A stretch of DNA of 64,000 nucleotides from Nansenia antarctica (taxonomy: Eukaryota > Chordata > Actinopteri > Argentiniformes > Microstomatidae). Shown in pieces: positions 1-12,443 of this stretch. The first letter of the stretch is position 1, and every line of letters begins with the position of its first letter. The stretch spans positions 42,167,486 to 42,231,485 of the forward strand of contig OZ022345.1 of assembly GCA_963989245.1 (NCBI GenBank), in the 5' to 3' direction. A program made the translations under genes and the position numbers. A model generated the notes under the pieces. It saw nothing but the letters and a program-made list of their open reading frames with translations. It was not told where the DNA came from and did no database searches.

Positions 1-1410
1 ATACTGTATTCCTATGAGTATTAATTTCTAGTAGTGAGTGGCAGCTCTCTTCCTCACTGTTAAAGTACAGTAGGCTACAGTCTACAGAGCTCTATTCTCA
101 TTGTCATTATCATGCCACAGACCTTGGAGACAGTTAATTAACACGGCTTCCATGCCAACTGCAAAATGCAAGAAAATATGTGCCGGCAGCTGGTGAAAGG
201 GGGAACAAGTCGGAAACCGACCAAATGTTCAGACTTTTATTCAAAAAAATGTGGGTGGTGACTTCATTTATTTAAAAACACGTTTAAAAGAGCATTGATT
301 CAAAACACACTGTTTTATTGAAACGTTGTTGAAAATCAACGACACAATCGCTAGTCAAGCCAAAATATTGCAGTTACATTGAGTTACATTTTTCGGAATA
401 AAAGTCTGAACATTTGTTCGTTTGCCGGCCTGTTCCCCCTGCTGCTACCGAGGGGGGATGCTAGCTGACCCCTCTCTCTCTGTGTGTGAGACATCAAGTC
501 AACACTGCATCACAGGGCAGGAGGTCTTTCCAAGTCATCAGGTTCAGGGGTTCGGGACCAATGACATGACGAGGATGGGGGCTGGAATGGAAGCTGGCTG
601 GTCGCTGTCTCTCTGTGTCTCAACTGAAGACCTAGGCTGATATACTGTAGTATTTTACAGTAAGTTTTTCTAGCACAAAGGAACTAATGGCAAACCACTC
701 CCATCTGGTACTATGGTAAATAGTATTTAAACCCAGTTCTACTCAACTGTGATAATGTCCATTGAGTGTTGAAGTTATAACCATTCATGGTACAGAGCTA
801 TGTTCCCATGCTACAGTCTACTATTGGAGATTAGGCTTGTGGCAGCAGTGGGGTGGATTGTTTCTTTCTTTTATAAATAACAGTGTATAGAATTTTAATT
901 AAGGACTCCTTCTGTCAACCAGAGTTGTTTTCTTGACCTTACCTGGAGTGACAGGTGGACTATTCTATTGGTTCAACTGCACCAGGCAAACAAGCACAGA
1001 TATGTAATATAAATGACTGCAAATACTGATTAAACCCGGTTTGCTGTCAACCGAAACCTTGAACCTCACCCATACAGTGTACCAGTGTACCACATAAGAT
1101 AAAGAGTACAAAAGGGAGACGTATGGAGCGAACAGTTGATTTACGCTGTCTTATTGGCTCCAATAATCTATGATGGCCGGTCAGGCGGTTCTTTGTTTCC
1201 CCCTGCACATTTGACAAATTACAAAATGGTTTATGTCCCTCTTGGAAGAGTGGATTTATGAATATGGCAATTCAGAAGAATATATCTGGGATTAAGCACC
1301 CCATAATTTTGTTGCAAGACTTTTGCTGCGGTAACTAATATGAGGAGTGAGCTATTGGTTTTGAAAAACATCAATACTTGGAGGCAGACCTAATTGAAAC
1401 ACACACTCGA

Positions 1411-1442
<32 letters not shown>

Positions 1443-2129
1443 CTGAATATTTAAAGGGGAGGAGGGAAGGTGCCTTTTATGCCGCTGTATCTCATAGCGA
1501 TTTCTTCCCTCCTTCATCCATCGTTCTTCTGTCAGTCTTGGCAGGAGCAGAAGGCACGAGGCTGATCAGACACACAAGTGAAGCAGGCTGCTCAATTGTT
1601 CTCACATATGCAAATCCACCCAATCCCATTAAGAAAGACTAGTCCAGGACATTACTACTCAACAACTTACACTCACACCGTATTACACACTCTTTAATTC
1701 CCCTCTTGTCATAATAGAAAGCCAGTTGTATTTACAGTAAGCCAGTGGTTCTGTATTGGAGAGGAGAAGGGGGTTGTTCATGAAAGGGCCAATAAGAAAA
1801 CACAACAAAAGGCTGTTGAGAGAGAATTCCTGCAGAGAAACATCTGTGTTTGGGAATTCGCCGTGTCTCCCGCCCTACTCATTCCCCTCCTTCTTTCGCT
1901 GTAATATCGCCTTGATCTAAATAAACAAACCATATTAGCATATATATAGTGCAGCCCCTCTGAGCCTCCAAAGAGGAGGCGGTTGGCTCCTGTTGAAAAC
2001 CCCACGCTCTGATTTAACTGTGAAGCTGATGGACCTGTGGTTGGGTCCTGTATGTACCTCTACACTGGAGATGACTGATGGAGTGGCCTGGATTCAGCTA
2101 GCTAGTCAGGAATCATCTCGTTTTCATTT

Positions 2130-2130
<1 letters not shown>
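1..2130. other. Non-coding stretch, no gene recognised
   Basis: No open frame here resembles a known protein; the frames present are short and lack domain motifs. A (CA)n microsatellite lies at about 1410-1439. The rest is unique-looking, moderately AT-rich DNA. Intronic or intergenic status cannot be decided from the sequence. Confidence 0.5.
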
Positions 2131-2131
<1 letters not shown>

Positions 2132-2169
<38 letters not shown>

Positions 2170-2173
2170 ATGC

Positions 2174-2219
<46 letters not shown>

Positions 2220-2243
2220 GTGCATGCTTGTGTGTGTGTGTGT
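2132..2243. repeat. (TG)n microsatellite, left part, interrupted by a hAT insertion
   Basis: An almost pure TG dinucleotide run with a few GCATGC interruptions. It stops abruptly at CAGGGTTTCC (2244) and resumes as GTGTGTGT directly after the matching terminus at 3915. One original TG tract therefore appears to have been split by a transposon. It produces meaningless Cys-Val and Thr-His frames on the two strands. Confidence 0.9.
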
Positions 2244-2993
2244 CAGGGTTTCCGTTAGAAAAATTTGCCGTCGGACATCGTGTCCGGGAAGAATTCGATT
2301 TACCGGACAAACGTGATATATTCCGGTCATCATATTAAAATATAATTAAAAAATTCAAAATCATATATTTTTTTTCTCCAAATCTAATATAGCTGTTTGT
2401 CGCGGTGATTACTGTTGTGTAGCGGCCTATATATGCCATTTAATGTCTATTTCTCATCCGATACGATTAGATGCGAGCTATATAATATATAATAATATAA
2501 CATGATTTGACGCATGCGCGCTATGCCATGCGTCAAATCCAGCGCTGAACGGGCGCCTCACTGGGAACTGAACAGACAGCATCGATCAATGAACGGACTC
2601 CACATTACGTTAACTGAAGTTTGTTAAATTGTTTGGGATTAATGTGAGTTTTCTATTTTCTCTTTACAGTTTTACCCTTTTTTTTTTTAAATCAATAAAA
2701 CAACGTCATTTCTATAAGTCTCGCTGGTTGGGAAGGCATTTCGTTTAGCTCGGGAGTATGACAATGGGAAGAACATAACTGTTTATTGAGAAACAATTGA
2801 TAGGCAGTCTGGGATACGTATATAAAGAAATACCACAATGTCTAGATGTATAACATTTTATTGAACAGTAACAGTGCAAGCATGTAGGCTACGGGGAACA
2901 GGGATTTTGGTCAGTAGGTCCTTTGTACAGAGGGCGTTTCTCTCCGACAACGCGTTCCCAGGTACCATGGAAGTCATAGGTAGTCCAGCACAC

Positions 2994-2994
2994 T

Positions 2995-3026
<32 letters not shown>

Positions 3027-3028
3027 GT
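2994..3028. repeat. (GACA)n microsatellite
   Basis: About eight GACA units, lying inside the hAT-like element at 2244-3915. Confidence 0.9.
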
Positions 3029-3305
3029 CAGCTTACTTCTACCGTTTTGAGTGGAATTACTCCTTTAATTAGCTGTTAGCCATCTCAAAGCCCCCTGAGC
3101 TGCTCGTCAACACTGAGAATAGACCACATTATAGAAACCAAAACACCGTTTTTTAAATCCACAGGGAATAACCGAGAGTGTAAGGAAAGGCACACCCAGC
3201 GCTGTCAGTGGTGGGGAGACTTGAAGTGGCTTTGCTTGATTTCCATCACAGATTCAAGGATTGAAACACTGATGAAAATAGGGAGTAATAGTGATGGGAT
3301 TATCT

Positions 3306-3435
3306 TAGATTATTTTAGATTAGATTAGATTAGATTAGGTGAGATTCAACTTTATTGTCATTGCAGAGTACAAGTACCAGACAACAAAATGCAGTTTAGC
3401 ATCTAACCAGAAGTGCAAATAGTGATATAAAAACA
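3306..3435 (-). mobile_element. LINE/SINE 3'-end remnant with (TAATC)n tail
   Basis: On the plus strand a run of GATTA units is followed by TTCAACTTTATTGTCATTGC and then by GCAGTTTAGCATCTAACC. Read on the minus strand this is a 3' end of the type ...CAATAAAGTTGAATC followed by (TAATC)n, typical of a retroposon tail. Related copies lie at 24467-24660, 36575-36800 and 56862-57120. No coding part is present. The parent LINE or SINE family is not identified. Confidence 0.55.
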
Positions 3436-3641
3436 AACACTTAACTTTCGGGGAAACTGCTAAAATAAAATAAATTAAATAAATTTAAAAAGAAAGCGAC
3501 TATTAGCACCGCCGAATGACAACAAACGTATGAGTAATGAGTTAAACAATGTCACTTTTATAGTATGTTGTTTAACTTGCCGTTCGGTCGCCATGGCTCT
3601 GGTGTGTGTAGCAGCTTCAGCTAGCTGGCTGGAAACTTCTA

Positions 3642-3782
3642 GGGGTGCGTTCGTAAACACGCTCTGAGAGCGCCGGAGCGCACGCTGGCTTCGATGTCAC
3701 AGAGCGACCGAGTCGTTCGATTGGACGAGAGGCGTTCCGCGAGTGCTGATCGGATTTCCAGAGCGTGTTTACGAACGCACCC
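3642..3782. mobile_element. Short inverted-repeat element, GGGTGCGTTCGTAAA termini
   Basis: GGGTGCGTTCGTAAACACGC begins at about 3643, and its reverse complement ends at 3782 (GCGTGTTTACGAACGCACCC). AGCTGGCT just outside the left arm (3623-3630) is also mirrored outside the right arm (3783-3790), so the inverted symmetry continues beyond the core after a 10-bp interruption. It is nested in the larger hAT-like element. Related termini occur at 54491/55828 and near 37780 and 38610. It is probably a MITE related to hAT elements. Confidence 0.6.
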
Positions 3783-3935
3783 AGCCAGCTTTAGCGAATT
3801 GTATTCAAAGGGAATTATTTTCACCGGACAATATGTCCGACGACTTTTCAATTTGTCGGACTTCACCAAATTTTACCGGACAAAGACCGGTAATTGCCGG
3901 TTAACGGAAACCCAGGTGTGTGTGTGTGTGTGCGT

Positions 3936-5883
3936 GCAGCAATGTCCAATCAAGTCATGTTTATGATGAGCTGCATAATATCACGTGACATCTCTGCTGG
4001 AATACATCCAGTTTCTAATTTAAAGGATTTGCTATGCCTCAGAGAGAGAACGATTATCTGGAGGAAATACCATCTCAGTCCTGAATACTGTTATCTCCGT
4101 TGTGAATTGTTCCATTGGCAGAATGGAGATTATTATTGTCATTTCCCTCCTGAAGGAAGAACAACGAATCAATGTATTCACGTCGGCATATCCAAATGTG
4201 CTGACATCCATAAAAGGAAATGTGTCTACATAATCAATAATGCACAAAAGCCATTTTAAATAATAATAATGTTTTTGGACCAGATATTTCTTCAAAAAGA
4301 GATGTTAATATGTCAATGACACTAACCTGGGCCAGGAAATACAAAATAAAGTGAAATAAAACCCCCAAATAACTTGCTGTGCTCTTTCAAAGTCTCGCCC
4401 CAGTCAAACAGTAGAATTGAGGGCAGCAGCATGATCTGAAGTAAGAACGACTTGTGATCTGTGATGCAGAAAGGTCTGCAGCGCTTTGACCTTGGAGCCA
4501 TGTTCTCTTCTAGCTGCCCACGCACTCTCAGAGATAAAGACATGGGTAGTATTGACCCGCTCTTTCTAGAATCATCTCAAACAAACCCCTTTCGGCGTGA
4601 TCGAAATACCATACAGTCCTTTGTAATCTGTTCAACACTCCAAGGATTCCCTCATGCAGTGACTGCATATGCACCGTAAAAAAATCAAATAGTTTCGCAC
4701 ACTGGGGAATTCATCATCACATGTGTAGTCATGCGTTCATAAACCTTCAGAGCTGTGAAATATGTTGACACTTTTGGCGAACGTAAATAGTCTCCAAATA
4801 ATGAGTTGCTATTGGACCGTTAAATGTGACCGACGATGTTTCTTGACAGCATTCCTTCCCCGGACTCCCAGGTTAAGCACACTCTGGCTGGTATGTACAG
4901 TAAGGCCCACAGGGGTCTGGTTTGTTTACCGTGGAGAATGGGTACCCTGCGATAGCATCACCCCCGGAGATAAGGCCCTTATCTGAGGCTGATCTGTGGT
5001 CTTATCTGCTCCTGGACTGTCTTTCCGCAGGCTCAAGCAGTGGGTTGACAAAGCCTCTTAGTCCTTCCTCAAATCTGCTGCATTATTCAATATTCACAGC
5101 CCCAGTCCCAGTCCACACGCGCCGCTGCTGACCATATTTACATAAGAGAGCAGCCTAAAGGCCTGCTGTTGAATGTGGGCGCGCAGCATCATCAACGGGA
5201 CAACAGGAAACGAACTGCCATGGAACCAAATCTATGTTCTATCTATCTATCTCTCTGTTGGATGCACTATGAGGTACACTACACGCTGGGCTGGATCTTT
5301 CAATGTGTTGGACTATAAAGCCTGCTTCATATAGAGACAAAGTTCCGCGAGAGTTCAATATTCCAAATGTTGGTCGTGTTTTTTTCAGGGAGGACACAGA
5401 TGGGATGGTGACTGAGTTTTTTTAAATATATTTTTATTGTTATATTTGTATAGTTTATAGTTTTTTTTGGAGAGCATCAATTGTGAATACAGCATTTATA
5501 AAAAGTAAAAAGGTACATACCGTATACCCTCTATAGAAAATACTTACAAAATACTTTACGATATACGAAAATTTTTACAAATGACAATACTAGCAGCATC
5601 CAAAGGCTAACAAGAACTAAAATAGCATGACCATAAACAGACATAAAAAGGTAAGGTAATGTATAACCGTGTCAGTAATGGACACTAATACAGTATAGCA
5701 GCATAACACCCACACCACAACAAGCACAATACTGCTGCCCCTCTAAACCGTAGGAGCTACTTCAATCGGGAGGGTTTTTTAACTAAGTTCAAAGAGAGCT
5801 TCTTGTAAGAAGCCACATGAAGATCAGCTTCATTGACTTGATTGAACAGGGTATTCCTCTTTATCAAAGAGGGAGAAAAAGAG
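3936..5883. other. Non-coding stretch; possible regulatory sequence near 4960-5230
   Basis: No coding region is recognised. The interval 4960-5230 is repeat-free with balanced composition. It contains close GATAAG and CTTATCT (GATA-type) sites around 4967-5010 and TTCAATATTCAC/ATTTACATAA blocks, which resemble vertebrate conserved non-coding elements. This is a weak inference from appearance. Only an alignment of fish genomes would decide it. Confidence 0.25.
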
Positions 5884-5930
5884 ATATATATATATAGAGA
5901 GAGAGAGAGAAAGAGAGAGGAAAGAGAAAA

Positions 5931-5990
<60 letters not shown>

Positions 5991-6012
5991 GAAAGAGAAA
6001 AAGAGAGAGAGT
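5884..6012. repeat. Compound (AT)n/(AG)n microsatellite
   Basis: Alternating TA and GA dinucleotide runs, with the (TA)n(GA)n pattern repeated twice at about 5885-5920 and 5930-6012, indicating an internal duplication. Confidence 0.9.
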
Positions 6013-6651
6013 GAGAAGCCGATGTCGGTAACAGTTTATATAAGGTTGGTCTTAAACAGAACCTGTGTTATTACATTGCATTAACATAATGTACGGGTAC
6101 ATGATCATTTTGTACTTTCATTGCGTAGTAACAGAGATAAGCGTTTTATTTCTTCATTACACATGGGGGCTGAAAAGGGGCTGCCCCCCACCCCCTCTTG
6201 AAAAAAAGATACCCCCTTTCTGATGTAACACAAGTAGCTAGTATGATACACTTAAGATATATGCGAGTCAATAAAATAAATTGAGTGCAGAGTAAAAGCA
6301 CTTTAGGCCAATCCGATATGTAAGACGATATTGTGCTTACTTTGATGTTCCATACTATAGCAGTCAGACAGGTTGATTAGACCGGTACCTTTCAGTAACT
6401 TTCTCATCTCTCGGCACACAGAGACTCAAGAATGATACATGTTCCTCAGGTCATGCAGTAGTGCAGAATATCATGGCACAAGTGACTCTCCTCACGATAA
6501 AAGTCTGCTTTATGCAATGCGTCACTGTGTGAATACAAATCGATTCATCCGCCATTACAAGATGGTACTGAATGATTTTACTGTAGTTTAAGGCATGGCT
6601 GGAAAGCAAACCAACTGTGATGAGTAAGCTGAAAAAATACATGGATGGATA

Positions 6652-6689
<38 letters not shown>

Positions 6690-6990
6690 CTAATAATTAA
6701 TCAAGCGCATCGTTGTCATGCTGTGAATTCACAGTATAATTATTCCAGTGATAATGAAATCTTCACCAGAAAAGAAGGTGTCTGTACACCGGTGGCGGAG
6801 GTTGAATGAATGTACTGTAGCTGATCATAAACACAGAAAAGCTAAATTAAGATCGCTATCTTCATGTACAAAAGCAACGCGTGCTTCGGGTAAGTTATAT
6901 ACAACATGACATTAGGTTAATTGTATAGTTCTAACTTCAGTAGATAGAGGCAGAAGTTGATCTTCCTATTCTCTGCTGAAGTGTGCTGAA
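6013..6990. other. Non-coding stretch with (CA)n at 6654-6687
   Basis: No gene or mobile element is recognised. A (CA)n run lies at 6654-6687. Antisense Cys-Val frames across it are artefacts. Confidence 0.5.
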
Positions 6991-7015
6991 CCCCCCCCCC
7001 CCCCCCCCCCCCCCC
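6991..7015. repeat. Poly(C) tract, 25 bp
   Basis: An uninterrupted C homopolymer, a likely site of sequencing or assembly length error. Confidence 0.9.
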
Positions 7016-10000
7016 GATGTCCTGTGTATTTTCTCATCTGCTGTGGAAATGGGAATGTCAGAAACAGCCACTTCAAATGCCATTTCGTTGCACGCCGTGC
7101 TGCTCCTGATCCCGACTGTGTTTAATATACACCATCTAGGACAAGAGGATTGGGAGATCAGTAGATTAATACCAAATTGAAAAAACTATGACATAAGCGG
7201 TAGCAGAGGTCAGGGTTAATGCGAAGGCAGAGGACAGTAGAGGTCACTGTACTGTAGTTGTTGGTCCCAATATGTGAGCTGTCGATGGATTGTTACTGCT
7301 ACTGTAATCAGGGCATCACATTTTACTTTTTGGTCTACGGTGTCTTGACCAAAGTGTCTGTTGGATGTGGAAAGTTAACCAGCCACTCTGATTTTTTTAC
7401 CGGCCACATTTTTTGGATAGATTTTTAAAAAAACAACATTAAGGCTCTCATACAGTCGTGTGTACGTTCCTATTGTGTGCTGTGTCATTTGACTTGAATG
7501 TTTTCTTTAGGTTGTAGCTAATGAAAGCTCATAGACTCAGCGGTTGGCCTGAATTTCAGGAGAAGCGTGAGTGAGCTGCTCAACGGTTACAGTCAGCTGA
7601 GGCGGAAGGAACAGCAGCAAAGTCTTGTCGCAAACGTTGAATCAAAGGTGACCATCGCCTTCCTTTTTAAATGGAACCGTAGTGTTTGTGAACCTTTGTT
7701 GGCTACCCGCCAAAGTGGCTGATCAAATTTACAGACTGACCCACATTTGGCAGGTGGTGGGTGTCATTTCTTTTGCCCTGACCGTGATACTTATTGTGAT
7801 ACTGCAGATGATCGATGGATGTCTTTATTGAGATACTGTACTGTGCTGTAGGAGATCGATACCAGTGGCTGGAGGCAGGTTTGACAGGAGATGGGTGAGG
7901 AGCAGGGGGGGGTAGGAGGAGAGAGGGAGGATGATATAATACAGTCAAACCCAGTGGATAGAGGTGACAGCTGAACAGTGAAATGTGGCCACTTGGAATT
8001 ACATTCCGGTGAAAAAACGCCTCCCAGCCTTCTGACAGTAGAGATAGCATCACGAGTTACAGTGACACACGCCAAGAAGGCGTCAGGCAAGGAAGCAGCA
8101 GACCCCCGAATGGAGGAGCTAGAGAAGAGGAGGAGAAATCAATGAAGAACAAGCTGAGCGAAAACAGGAAGCCACTCTCTTTGTCTTCCTCATTGCAACC
8201 AATACGTTAAGTGATAGCCGACGCCTAGGCCGAGGTCCCAGGCGAGACAGACAGACAGACAGACAGACAGCCTGATAGATGCCCTGTGTGCCTGCCTCTC
8301 TGCCTTTGCAGAGACCTGTTTTACCTCAGTCCCCACATTCCCCCTACTGACGCCTAGGTTCTGTCTGACACTGTGGCGGTACACAGAAGGACGTCCAACA
8401 CAGTCTGCGCTTGGATGTCCCGTCGCATGTCTGTGCGACCGACAGGGTTTTTAACCAGGGTCTCCTTCGCGCCACAATAAGCTAGCTGCTCCGTTCTAAA
8501 AATGCGGCTTTTAGGTCTCAAGGGTGGTTGATGTCCTGGCATAATGGATATAGATAACTTTCACTGACTAGCTGATTCACATCGGCTGTGGCAGCCAGGG
8601 GTTTAGCATGACAGGTGCATACAGTATACCCATAAACCACCACAGCCTCCCTCCTTTTTTACAGTGCTTCACAACCTCAGCAATGTAGGCCAGACATTGA
8701 GAACCCAACCCCCCACCCCGACCCCCACCACCGTCACCCTTGTGCTCTGACCCCGGCTGTATCAAAGCTTAAAACTAACTAAAATGGAGGGGTATAAAGA
8801 CTAAGATCTAAACAGTAGCAGCATTGACGAATGGTATCCCCGATGATAGAGAGAGAGGGGGGTGGGGAGGGGAGGGGGGTGGGGAGGGTTGGGGGGGGTT
8901 GGGGTGGTGTTAGTTAAGCAGACAGATGGTTCCCTTCTCTGGATACATCCCTCTAATGATCTCATTGTGCTAGGAGTCATGCGCTTCTGTTATACCACAG
9001 TCACAGCCCTGCAGGAGTGATATCTGTATCCTACAATTATACAGCAGTTAGATTGGCATCCCTTGATGATCACCAAACCAAATGAAACTTTATGGCCAGT
9101 AATGCTAGGGGTAAACACATTCTGTTCCTCGTTTTTTTTTACGTTCACATTCAAACAAAATAAAAGACTTTCAAATGGGATACATAAATTAGGCTCTGAA
9201 TGCTTTTCCCCCATCTGAAAAGAGATAATTACACCCTGAGACATAATGGCTTTCATCAGTGGCAGCCATTGGGCAGGTACACGAGAAGGACGTGTCTAAA
9301 CATTGGCGCTACTAGCATCTATTTAGAAAGGCTTCAGTACAGAATCATATCCATGCAGCAGGATTAGAGTCAACTAGAAAGGCTTTTTAAACACCACTCC
9401 CCCGTTCAACAAATAACTGAAGAAATATATCATGCTACGGTGTTTGTTTTTTCTCCACTTTTCCTTCCTAAACACACCGGCTTGCACATTTGTCATTGTA
9501 ACAGATCTAGGTAAAGCCTCGAGTCTCAAGTGCAAATTACAGGTCTAATACGGCTCCCTGAATCAATCTCCTAGGAGGACCATAGACGAGAGTGGGCTAA
9601 GAAACCTGAACCAGAGCAGGGCCGCATAACTGAAATGTACATTTTAAATTACTCAGGGAAATGACGTTAACCTTGACTTGATTATTTGAGATCCCTCCCT
9701 TAGCCGGCGTGAGGAATGGTCTTTTTCATATGGCTCCTTCTTGGTAATTGGGTTAGGGGCTGATCTCTAAATTTTCCCCATTTTGTGGATGCTAATACTG
9801 AATGAGCAGGAAAATTGATGTGATTATATGGTAACCAACTGAATCAATAGTCTCCATTTATTGTGGTGGTTCCAGTGTATTGTTGTGGCCATCCAGGCCT
9901 TCGACAAAAGGAAACTGTCCACTGTCCATAACATTCCATTAGCTGTTTGACTGGGTTTTTTATTTATTACTCTATCAAAACAACAAAGGAAACGGAAATG

Positions 10001-10241
10001 ATGAGCAGCCTCTGCCACCGTTGCTATGACAGAATATGAAAAGTATACATAAGTGTGGTTGGCTGTTGTCCTCCATTTCAGTTGTATACATCGAATAAAA
10101 GTGCGTCATGTTTGAGGGAGCAGTCACGCATGATTTTCCAGCATGTTTACCATCATGCACATGTAAATGGTTCACATTAGCATATATATACTAACCTATG
10201 AGGAGGGTCTTAAGAGGTAGTGGTAATGCTCAATACAAAAT
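7016..10241. other. Non-coding stretch with a (GACA)n and a candidate conserved block
   Basis: No reading frame has a recognisable domain. A (GACA)n tract lies at 8245-8270 and a G-rich patch at 8850-8905. The interval 9630-9830 (ACGTTAACCTTGACTTGATT region) has the repeat-free, homeobox- and nuclear-receptor-like look of developmental conserved non-coding DNA, but I cannot test this. Confidence 0.3.
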
Positions 10242-10300
10242 GGTGTGTGTGTGTGTGTGTGTGGGGGGGGGGGGGAGTGGGGGGCGGGGGGATGGGGGGG
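10242..10300. repeat. (GT)n followed by G-rich low-complexity tract
   Basis: A GT run changes into long G runs (10262-10300). It generates part of a spurious 218-residue frame. The G-runs could form a quadruplex on the plus strand. Confidence 0.85.
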
Positions 10301-10522
10301 ATGTGGGGCATCAATCAGCCACAGAGAGACCTCGAAATTGCTATAGCAGCATCCTCAGCTCTGCTCTGAGAGCCCAAGTTATGAGGGAGGGCCTCTTCCT
10401 CTCAGCCTCTGACAGGGGGGTCTTCCTCTCAGCCTCTGACAGTTGGGGGGCAAGTAAGAGGGAAGAGCGAGCGCGTGGAGGGGTGCTGTTGCCGAGAGAC
10501 TGTCTCCCCACCTCCTCGGTAC

Positions 10523-10526
<4 letters not shown>

Positions 10527-10561
<35 letters not shown>
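10527..10561. repeat. (AT)n microsatellite
   Basis: About 17 AT units, translated as Ile-Tyr repeats in shadow frames on both strands. Confidence 0.9.
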
Positions 10562-10563
<2 letters not shown>

Positions 10564-11489
10564 AGTCAGGAGTCTTCAGATATAGCAGAGAGACGCCAAG
10601 CTCCTGGATGGAGATCGGGCAAGGGAGGGCTGGCCGTCGGTGTCCCAGAGCTCTGCTGGAATGAGATGAGCCGCAGGGCTGCATACAGGAAAACGTGCAC
10701 GCTGCACACTGATCGAGGCGGGGAGGCTGGGAGAAACACTGTTTGTTTTCCTTTCAGCCATTTTTACTGTCTGTTTTGTACCGACATCGATCTGAGGCCT
10801 GCTGTGCTGTGCTGTGCTGGTTCAGATACCGAACTAAATCCTCATACTGTCTAAATCCCCTCAGACTCTCTAAAACCATGTACTTTATGTCTGTTCTTAC
10901 CTGTATATTAGTGAGAGGGAGTTCATTAACTTGAACGTCTGTATTTCTGCTCTACTCCAAATGACTCGGGAAGCAAAATAGGGTGGCAAGGAGCAAGAGC
11001 GAGTTTGAAAGTCTAGCTGCATCACACTTTTTTTCCTTCTCCGCCTCTCTCTACTGTTAGCCTTCACAGAGTCGAAACATGTCTAGCCCCACCAGCAGCG
11101 GCCTGTCAAGGGCTAACAATGACAGAAGTTGTGAGAGTGCTCAAACATGACTGTAGCACATCTCCAACTCCCTGGGAGGGGGAATAAATAAATAACTAGA
11201 AGGTCACTGCTGGTGAGATGCATCAATTGTGTAGTTCCCTCCTATGGGATCATTCTCCATTGAAATCTATGAGAAAGATCCACAGCGCACAAGAGCGCAC
11301 ACACTGTGAAGAATGATTGGTGAGCAGCCCCTGTATTCTTTCCCCCAAAATAGCTGTCTTTTTGAATACTCATCCCTGAGAACATGTATTATTCCTCCAC
11401 ACCCACTCGAAATGTTTGACGGACAAAGTGGCTCTTGCTCGACTTCAGCGTCTCTCAGGCGGTTCATGAAAAATTCTGGAGATGTGTTC
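10562..11489. other. Non-coding stretch
   Basis: No coding domain, RNA gene or mobile element recognised. A short GCTGT pentamer run occurs at about 10801-10819. The region ends at the target duplication of the next hAT. Confidence 0.45.
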
Positions 11490-11883
11490 CTCTTGACCAG
11501 GGGAGGCTGGTTCATTAGGGGCAATTGGACAATGCCCCACCAAAGGGAGAAGAGAGAGATTTTTTTTCTATGACTTCTAGACAGTGTTGCTTCTGAATAT
11601 CATAGTCCAATCAGCTAGTGTTCTGTGGAGTATATCATAGTCCAATCAGCTAGTGTTCTGTGGAGTATGTTCCAATCAGCTTCAAGTCCCGCCCCTTTCA
11701 GGGCAACTTTCAGTCTACTCGAAATTGCACTAGGCTGTTCTCGTAGACTTGCATGTAAAATCTATTTTGGTAACTTCAGGCCATTCGGTCATTTGTCTAT
11801 GGGGTTTTGGGACATGCACAAAGAATCGTACGTGCTTACGTCATGTCATACGGCCGGCGTCACGTTCGTTCACCTGCTTCACC

Positions 11884-12195
11884 ATGGCTAGTAATGTTCT
11901 GAACAACTCGGTTGAATCTTTAAAAGAAACACCGTTCAGCCGTCGTAGCAACCAGGAGAAATTAACAGTAAAGGAATTAGGACCACCCAGACCAAATTTT
12001 ATTATAAAGCAAGTTTATAAGGCAGGGAAAATTGGAAAATCGTATAACCGAGGATTTACGAGGGGTTGGTATGAGAAGAAAACATGGCTAGCGGGATGTG
12101 AAGTAACAAATGCGTTGTTCTGCTTTCCACTACCGGACTTTGTAAACAAATTGAACAAATGGATTAGAAGGAGGCATCTTTTGTTCCCAACTTGA
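11884..12195 (+). pseudogene. 5' fragment of a TTF-type zinc-finger hAT transposase (ZMYM1-like family)
   Basis: The frame from ATG 11884 gives about 103 residues. The middle reads GFTRGWYEKKTWLAGCEV and is followed by TNALFCFPL. This matches the conserved start of TTF zinc-finger/DUF4371 hAT transposases, in which a Trp-containing block precedes a Cys-x-Phe-Pro-Cys zinc motif. Here FCFPL has lost the second cysteine and the frame ends soon after, before DUF4371 and the DDE residues. It lies in the sense orientation behind the left terminus, where the transposase N-terminus belongs. An in-frame upstream extension to 11749 has no family resemblance, so I take the start at 11884. It is non-functional as transposase; a DNA-binding peptide is conceivable but speculative. 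Confidence 0.75.
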
Positions 12196-12443
12196 TATTG
12201 CAACTGGACCTATTACCGAAGTCAAACTTGTGTAAGTAAGTGAATCATCTGTCCTTCAGTCATGATAGGAAAACCAAATCGATGCTGGGAGAAGGAATGG
12301 CAGACTGTATTCTGATTGTATCTTCTATGCTCTTTGTATGTTTCTATGCTCTTTGTATGTGTCTTGGTGTAGGAGAAACGTAGGACCACGTTGGAAACAA
12401 GTGTTTCGGTACATGTTGACGTGTAGAAATTGTAGAGAAAACT

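Larger units (their letters stand above)
2244..3915. mobile_element. Non-autonomous hAT-like DNA transposon inserted in a TG microsatellite
   Basis: The left end reads CAGGGTTTCCGTTAG and the reverse complement of the right end reads CTGGGTTTCCGTTAA, an inverted repeat of about 13 bp with one mismatch. Motifs of the form ACCGGACAA recur just inside both ends. GTGTGTGT flanks both sides (2236-2243 and 3916-3923). This fits an 8-bp hAT target duplication, but the TG context makes it uninformative. CAGGG-type termini are characteristic of hAT elements. No transposase is recognisable; the interior holds a (GACA)n tract, a LINE/SINE tail (3306-3435) and a smaller inverted-repeat element (3642-3782). 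The assignment to hAT is inferred from the termini only. Confidence 0.7.

Noticed and set aside
10198..10854. 218-residue frame
   Set aside because: It crosses GT, G and AT simple repeats (Val-Cys, Gly and Ile-Tyr runs) and has no domain.
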